DNA from: Candidatus Melainabacteria bacterium
Lineage (GTDB): Bacteria > Cyanobacteriota > Vampirovibrionia > Obscuribacterales > Obscuribacteraceae
Direction of reading: 5' to 3'
Assembly (NCBI GenBank): GCA_003175915.1
Contig: PSRH01000180.1
Location: 1 to 7,896 of the forward strand
DNA length: 7,896 nt
The notes under the pieces are model-generated. The model made no database searches. It saw only the letters and a list, made by a program, of their open reading frames with translations, and was not told the origin of the DNA. A program made the position numbers and the translations under genes. This document shows positions 6,435 to 7,896 of this stretch, in pieces (the stretch's first letter is position 1; each line of letters begins with the position of its first letter).

Positions 6435-6905
6435 CTATTTCAATGATTTGACAAAGGAAAGCAGGGTGTCGTTGTCGGGCATACCTTCATAAATATGTTT
6501 GATTACACCCTTTTTGTCGATCACAAAGAGTTTGCGACTGGCCGTTGATTTGCCTGCCGAAACCGTTCCATACGATCGGCCCACTCGCCCATCGACATCA
6601 GCTAACAACGGTTGTTTCAGGCTGAACTTAGAAGAGAACTTTTCGTGACTCTGCACCGAGTCGCACGAGATGCCAAGCACCTGCGTATTGACTTCATCAA
6701 ATTGCGATAAATCCTTGGAGAATGCACACATCTCCTTTGTACAACCAGGGGTGTCATCCTTAGGGTAAAAGGCAAGAATGACATTCTTCTTGCCAAGGTA
6801 ATCGTCCAAACTGATCATTCCCGATGGATGAGCTGGCAGCTTGAATTTAGGAGCGGCGTCTCCTTCTTTAGGAACGGAACCGACTGTATCTTGCATGGAA
6901 GTCAT
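6435..6905 (-). CDS. bcp: PrxQ/BCP-type peroxiredoxin
   Basis: 156 residues, the usual size of the bacterioferritin comigratory protein family. It reduces hydrogen peroxide and organic hydroperoxides, and is recycled by thioredoxin. The catalytic motif is YPKDDTPGCTKEMC (47-60): Thr52, peroxidatic Cys55 and, five residues on, Cys60 as the atypical 2-Cys resolving cysteine. Arg124 in ASRKLFVID completes the active site. Cys81 is an extra cysteine. No signal peptide, so cytoplasmic. The ATG at 6905 has a strong GAGGGGTGA Shine-Dalgarno (6910-6918) at good distance. An alternative ATG three codons in is less well placed. The GAF gene follows after 7 bases, so the two probably share a transcript. 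The symbol is by family; the exact subgroup is not proven. Confidence 0.93.
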   Translation of the reverse strand: MTSMQDTVGSVPKEGDAAPKFKLPAHPSGMISLDDYLGKKNVILAFYPKDDTPGCTKEMCAFSKDLSQFDEVNTQVLGISCDSVQSHEKFSSKFSLKQPLLADVDGRVGRSYGTVSAGKSTASRKLFVIDKKGVIKHIYEGMPDNDTLLSFVKSLK

Positions 6906-6909
6906 AAGT

Positions 6910-6918
6910 TCACCCCTC
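6910..6918 (-). promoter_or_regulatory. Strong Shine-Dalgarno of the peroxiredoxin gene
   Basis: GAGGGGTGA on the minus strand lies 4 bases upstream of ATG 6905-6903. It fixes this ATG over the next one at 6896 and implies efficient translation. Confidence 0.75.
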
Positions 6919-6943
6919 AGATCGGAAAGGAATCACAATTGCG

Positions 6944-6949
6944 TATATA
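6944..6949 (-). promoter_or_regulatory. Possible -10 region of the peroxiredoxin operon
   Basis: TATATA on the minus strand lies 38 bases before the ATG. No convincing -35 stands at 16-18 bases (TTACTG is the nearest). The TTGGCA/TGCCAA inverted repeat lies immediately upstream, which would suit a regulator-dependent promoter. Weak call. Confidence 0.25.
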
Positions 6950-6957
6950 TTCACACT

Positions 6958-6979
6958 TTGGCAAAGCAGTAAGTGCCAA
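6958..6979. repeat. Inverted repeat TTGGCA-N10-TGCCAA upstream of the peroxiredoxin gene
   Basis: Two 6-base arms (6958-6963 and 6974-6979) with a 10-base spacer sit in the 101-base gap between the Roadblock gene's stop (7007) and the peroxiredoxin start (6905). The size and symmetry fit an operator for a dimeric regulator overlapping the -35 region. It could also be a weak 3' hairpin of the Roadblock transcript, but no T-run follows. Confidence 0.35.
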
Positions 6980-7006
6980 GTTTAAGCTAGGTTTCAAGCG
7001 CCAGCA

Positions 7007-7896
7007 TTAACCGTGAATGGTCGTATGAATTGTCTCGAGCAGCCCATCAAGCTGGTCGAGTCTTTGATTATCGAAGAAAACGGCGAGCACGCCAACATCT
7101 ACGTCAGTAAGTACGGTCGTGACCGCTTTATTATTGCCATGGCTCGTCAAAAGTACCATCTGCTTGAGTTTGCCTATTTCAAGCTTCAAGGTGGCCAGAT
7201 TGCTTGTGCTCAAAAGCGCAGAAGAAAGTGCTCCCAGGGCGTCTTTATCTTCGCCGCCTGTGACTGTCGAAGCAATGACCAGGCCGTCGTGTCCGACGAT
7301 CAGACAACCAGTCACTCCTTGGTAAGTATCAATTCGTCCCAGAAGAGCCTTGATCCCTTCTCCCCGTTGCGCTGAGATCACCCGCGCGCTAGCCAGACCG
7401 GTACCAACCTTGCCGGCCTCGCCACTCTTAATGATGTTTTCAATCGCCTGGACGTCGATCAAGAGCTTACCTATGGTCTTCATGGTGCCGGCGGTGCTTT
7501 GTTGCCCTTTCGGTGCAGCCGATTTACTGGAGAGCCGGCCGAATTCCCTCACTTCGATATTCTTGGTAACCGGGTTGACGATCGGCATGTCTTCGTCGGC
7601 TAATTCTTCCTCTTGCTCGGCCATTTCCTCTTCTTCCAGAGCCTCTGGTTGAGTGGCTTGGGCGGCCACTTCTTCAACAGCTGGCTCGGGTTGCGGCTGG
7701 GGAGTGGCGGGCACTTGAGCTGTTGGCGCAGCTTGTGGCGGAGCGCTGGGTGGTTTTTCAAAAGAACCGCTCTTGATGACCTCGCGATCACTGACGTTGA
7801 GCTGTGCTTCCGCTGGCGCCAGATTGGCGAATATATCATCGATTTCTTGATTGACTTCCTCGCCAAACAGCCCTTCCTGTGCTGGTGCTGGTCCGG
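7007..7896 (-). CDS. Roadblock/LC7-domain protein, N-terminus outside the window
   Basis: The minus-strand frame that ends at TAA 7007-7009 stays open to base 7896: 295 codons are visible and no convincing start is seen, so the gene begins beyond the right edge. A GTG at 7714 is only an internal valine codon. C-terminal residues encoded by about 7010-7363 form a Roadblock/LC7 domain: TYQGVTGCLIVGHDGLVIAS, then ALGALSSALL, LEIGKLKQMVLLT and VDVGVLAVFF are its strands and helix. Before it is a segment rich in Ala, Pro and Glu (about 7583-7770), probably a flexible linker with a strongly acidic core. Further left, residues such as EEVNQEIDDIFANL suggest a helix. Roadblock domains of the MglB type dimerise and regulate small GTPases in bacterial polarity and motility. 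No GTPase gene is in view. No signal peptide or membrane segment is visible in this part. Confidence 0.85.
   Translation of the reverse strand, partial: GPAPAQEGLFGEEVNQEIDDIFANLAPAEAQLNVSDREVIKSGSFEKPPSAPPQAAPTAQVPATPQPQPEPAVEEVAAQATQPEALEEEEMAEQEEELADEDMPIVNPVTKNIEVREFGRLSSKSAAPKGQQSTAGTMKTIGKLLIDVQAIENIIKSGEAGKVGTGLASARVISAQRGEGIKALLGRIDTYQGVTGCLIVGHDGLVIASTVTGGEDKDALGALSSALLSTSNLATLKLEIGKLKQMVLLTSHGNNKAVTTVLTDVDVGVLAVFFDNQRLDQLDGLLETIHTTIHG

Noticed and set aside
6435..6905. Equal length (156 residues) of the peroxiredoxin and GAF proteins as a sign of duplication
   Set aside because: The sequences share no motif or fold; equal length is coincidence.
7013..7652. Three plus-strand open frames opposite the Roadblock gene
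   Set aside because: They mirror the Roadblock coding sequence; no domain, signal or ribosome site supports them.
7600..7866. Open frame on the minus strand with Lys/Arg/Pro-rich product
   Set aside because: It is an out-of-frame reading of the Pro/Glu-rich linker of the Roadblock gene, whose own frame is open throughout.
1..7896. CRISPR array, insertion sequence or integration site at the tRNA
   Set aside because: No repeat-spacer pattern, transposase, integrase or duplicated tRNA 3' end is visible; the sequence left of the tRNA is outside the window.

Overview
The window is about 50% GC bacterial chromosomal DNA, densely coding, with no mobile element, CRISPR array or rRNA visible. It holds one tRNA gene and eight protein-coding genes, one of which runs off the right edge. 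No gap between genes exceeds about 170 bases. The mix of a DsbD-type reductase, a PrxQ/BCP peroxiredoxin, single-domain GAF and degenerate receiver proteins, a TPR-like small protein, a GT-C-like membrane protein and a long-linker Roadblock/LC7 protein suggests an environmental Gram-negative-type bacterium. A non-photosynthetic relative of Cyanobacteria (Vampirovibrionia/'Melainabacteria', Obscuribacter-like) is my best guess. It rests on recalled protein style, not on any search, and is weak.

Layout, left to right. Bases 1-71: tRNA-Lys(UUU) on the minus strand, with a convincing promoter at 90-119. Bases 241-735 (-): a receiver-fold protein whose phosphoacceptor Asp is replaced. Bases 872-1228 (-): a small protein with one TPR-like helical pair and a charged tail. 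Bases 1374-2414 (-): a polytopic membrane protein with GT-C-like features, probably starting at TTG. A divergent intergenic region of about 100 bases follows. Bases 2516-3928 (+): a GH1 beta-glycosidase with both catalytic glutamates. Bases 3966-5948 (+): a three-module DsbD-like thiol:disulfide reductase, 37 bases downstream of the GH1 gene. Convergent to it, only 8 bases away, is a minus-strand pair: GAF-domain protein (5957-6427), preceded in transcription by a PrxQ/BCP peroxiredoxin (6435-6905), 7 bases apart. Bases 7007-7896 (-): the C-terminal part of a Roadblock/LC7 protein with a Pro-rich and acidic linker. Its frame stays open to the window edge, so its N-terminus is not in view.

Functionally, the two redox genes (DsbD-like and peroxiredoxin) are convergent neighbours. 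DsbD would move electrons from the cytoplasm to extracytoplasmic thiols, while the peroxiredoxin detoxifies peroxides in the cytoplasm. The peroxiredoxin/GAF pair looks like a two-gene operon. The three minus-strand genes between 241 and 2414 are separated by 135-145 base gaps carrying hairpins and palindromes, so they may be separate transcription units. I see no clear multi-gene defence, secretion or biosynthetic system. The most notable items are the degenerate receiver, the peroxiredoxin-GAF pairing, the incomplete Roadblock protein and several inverted repeats between genes.
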